In this document: piece by piece, positions 6,490 through 6,823 of the stretch
Layout: each line of letters opens with the position of its first letter
Numbering within the stretch: position 1 is the first letter of the stretch
Assembly: GCA_937900975.1 (NCBI GenBank)
Contig: CALCPC010000782.1
Location: forward strand, 1 to 6,823
DNA length: 6,823 nucleotides
Reading direction: 5' to 3'
Source: an uncultured Paracoccaceae bacterium
GTDB lineage: Bacteria > Pseudomonadota > Alphaproteobacteria > Rhodobacterales > Rhodobacteraceae
Made by a program: the position numbers and the translations under genes
Notes under the pieces: generated by a model
The model's database searches: none
Told to the model about the DNA's origin: nothing
The model's input: only the letters and a program-made list of their open reading frames with translations

Positions 6490-6823
6490 TCAGTCCGCCT
6501 GAATAGGCACCGGGGTCCCGGCCACGGGCAGGCTTGGGGACAGCGCCAAGCTGTCGCACAAGGCCCGAAACCGCCGGCGCACCTGCTCTCCCCCCGCTTC
6601 GGCATCCGATCCCGGAAGCGGCAGCGTCAGCGGCTGGTCCGCGCGCCGCAGCCCGGTGCGGCGCAGACCATCGGGCGATGCCGCCGACACCGTTTCGGCC
6701 AACCGCAGCGCCCGGCCAAGCCAGGCAGCCTGCGCCAAATCAGCCTCGCAAAGCAGCGCCAGAACCTCAGATGGCAGCCGGGCTATGGCCGACGCCTTGT
6801 GCCGGTGGACCGCGGTCACGGCC
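6490..6823 (-). CDS. ppx: Exopolyphosphatase, Ppx/GppA family, C-terminal part (5' end outside window)
   Basis: Only the last 110 or so codons are visible; the frame runs off the right edge. The GTG at 6819 is internal, not a start. The segment AVTAVHRHKA resembles the VFHRH motif at the start of the Ppx C-terminal HD-like helical domain. AAWLGRALRLAETVSAASPDGL resembles the helix after it, and QPLTLPLPG...EQVRRRFRALCDSLALSP the end. The enzyme family removes phosphate from polyphosphate chains, or from pppGpp in GppA. The ASKHA ATP-binding-fold catalytic domain would lie outside the window. The sequence is more diverged than usual here, so the choice between Ppx and GppA activity is open. 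It ends with TGA 237 bases before the strong + strand hairpin. Confidence 0.75.
   Translation of the reverse strand, partial: AVTAVHRHKASAIARLPSEVLALLCEADLAQAAWLGRALRLAETVSAASPDGLRRTGLRRADQPLTLPLPGSDAEAGGEQVRRRFRALCDSLALSPSLPVAGTPVPIQAD

Noticed and set aside
1..6823. CRISPR array, transposon ends, prophage, toxin-antitoxin or defence island
   Set aside because: No regularly spaced repeats, transposase, integrase, attachment-site duplication or recognisable defence genes were seen; the content is largely housekeeping.

Overview
The window looks like the chromosome of an alphaproteobacterium of the Rhodobacteraceae type. The DNA is GC-rich with strong G/C preference at third codon positions. 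It carries a short ProRS without the inserted editing domain, a DUF2937 gene directly behind it, and a LolC/E plus LolD pair that reads like the roseobacter/Rhodobacter versions. The taxonomic call rests on remembered family sequences, not on a search.

Left to right: (1) on the + strand, the 3' part of a membrane-anchored protein with a degenerate M48-peptidase-like domain, cut by the left edge (to 938). (2) A 436-bp intergenic stretch (939-1374) with a cluster of palindromic GCGCTTT/AAAGCGC repeats and a terminator-like hairpin behind lolD. (3) On the - strand, lolD (1375-2052) preceded by a lolC/E-type permease gene (2045-3278). The permease gene has a frameshift near 2945 and appears to lack about 20 residues of its third membrane segment near 2275-2295. 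(4) On the + strand, an unrecognised secreted protein (3375-4217) starting at TTG behind a good AGGAG. (5) On the - strand, proS (4846-6183) and a DUF2937 gene (4367-4846) joined by a TGATG overlap. (6) An intergenic region (6184-6489) with a strong + strand intrinsic terminator that no annotated gene explains, preceded by two small hairpins, so a small-RNA candidate. (7) On the - strand, the C-terminal end of a Ppx/GppA-type exopolyphosphatase, cut by the right edge.

Functionally this is mostly housekeeping: lipoprotein release from the inner membrane (LolC/E and LolD), prolyl-tRNA charging (ProS) and polyphosphate/(p)ppGpp turnover (Ppx). proS and the DUF2937 gene form one translationally coupled unit. 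The lol pair forms another, with an ATGAGTGA overlap. The secreted-protein gene sits between them in the opposite direction.

I see no clear new defence or mobile system. The points most worth checking are the doubly damaged permease gene, the orphan terminator/sRNA locus and the palindromic repeat cluster.
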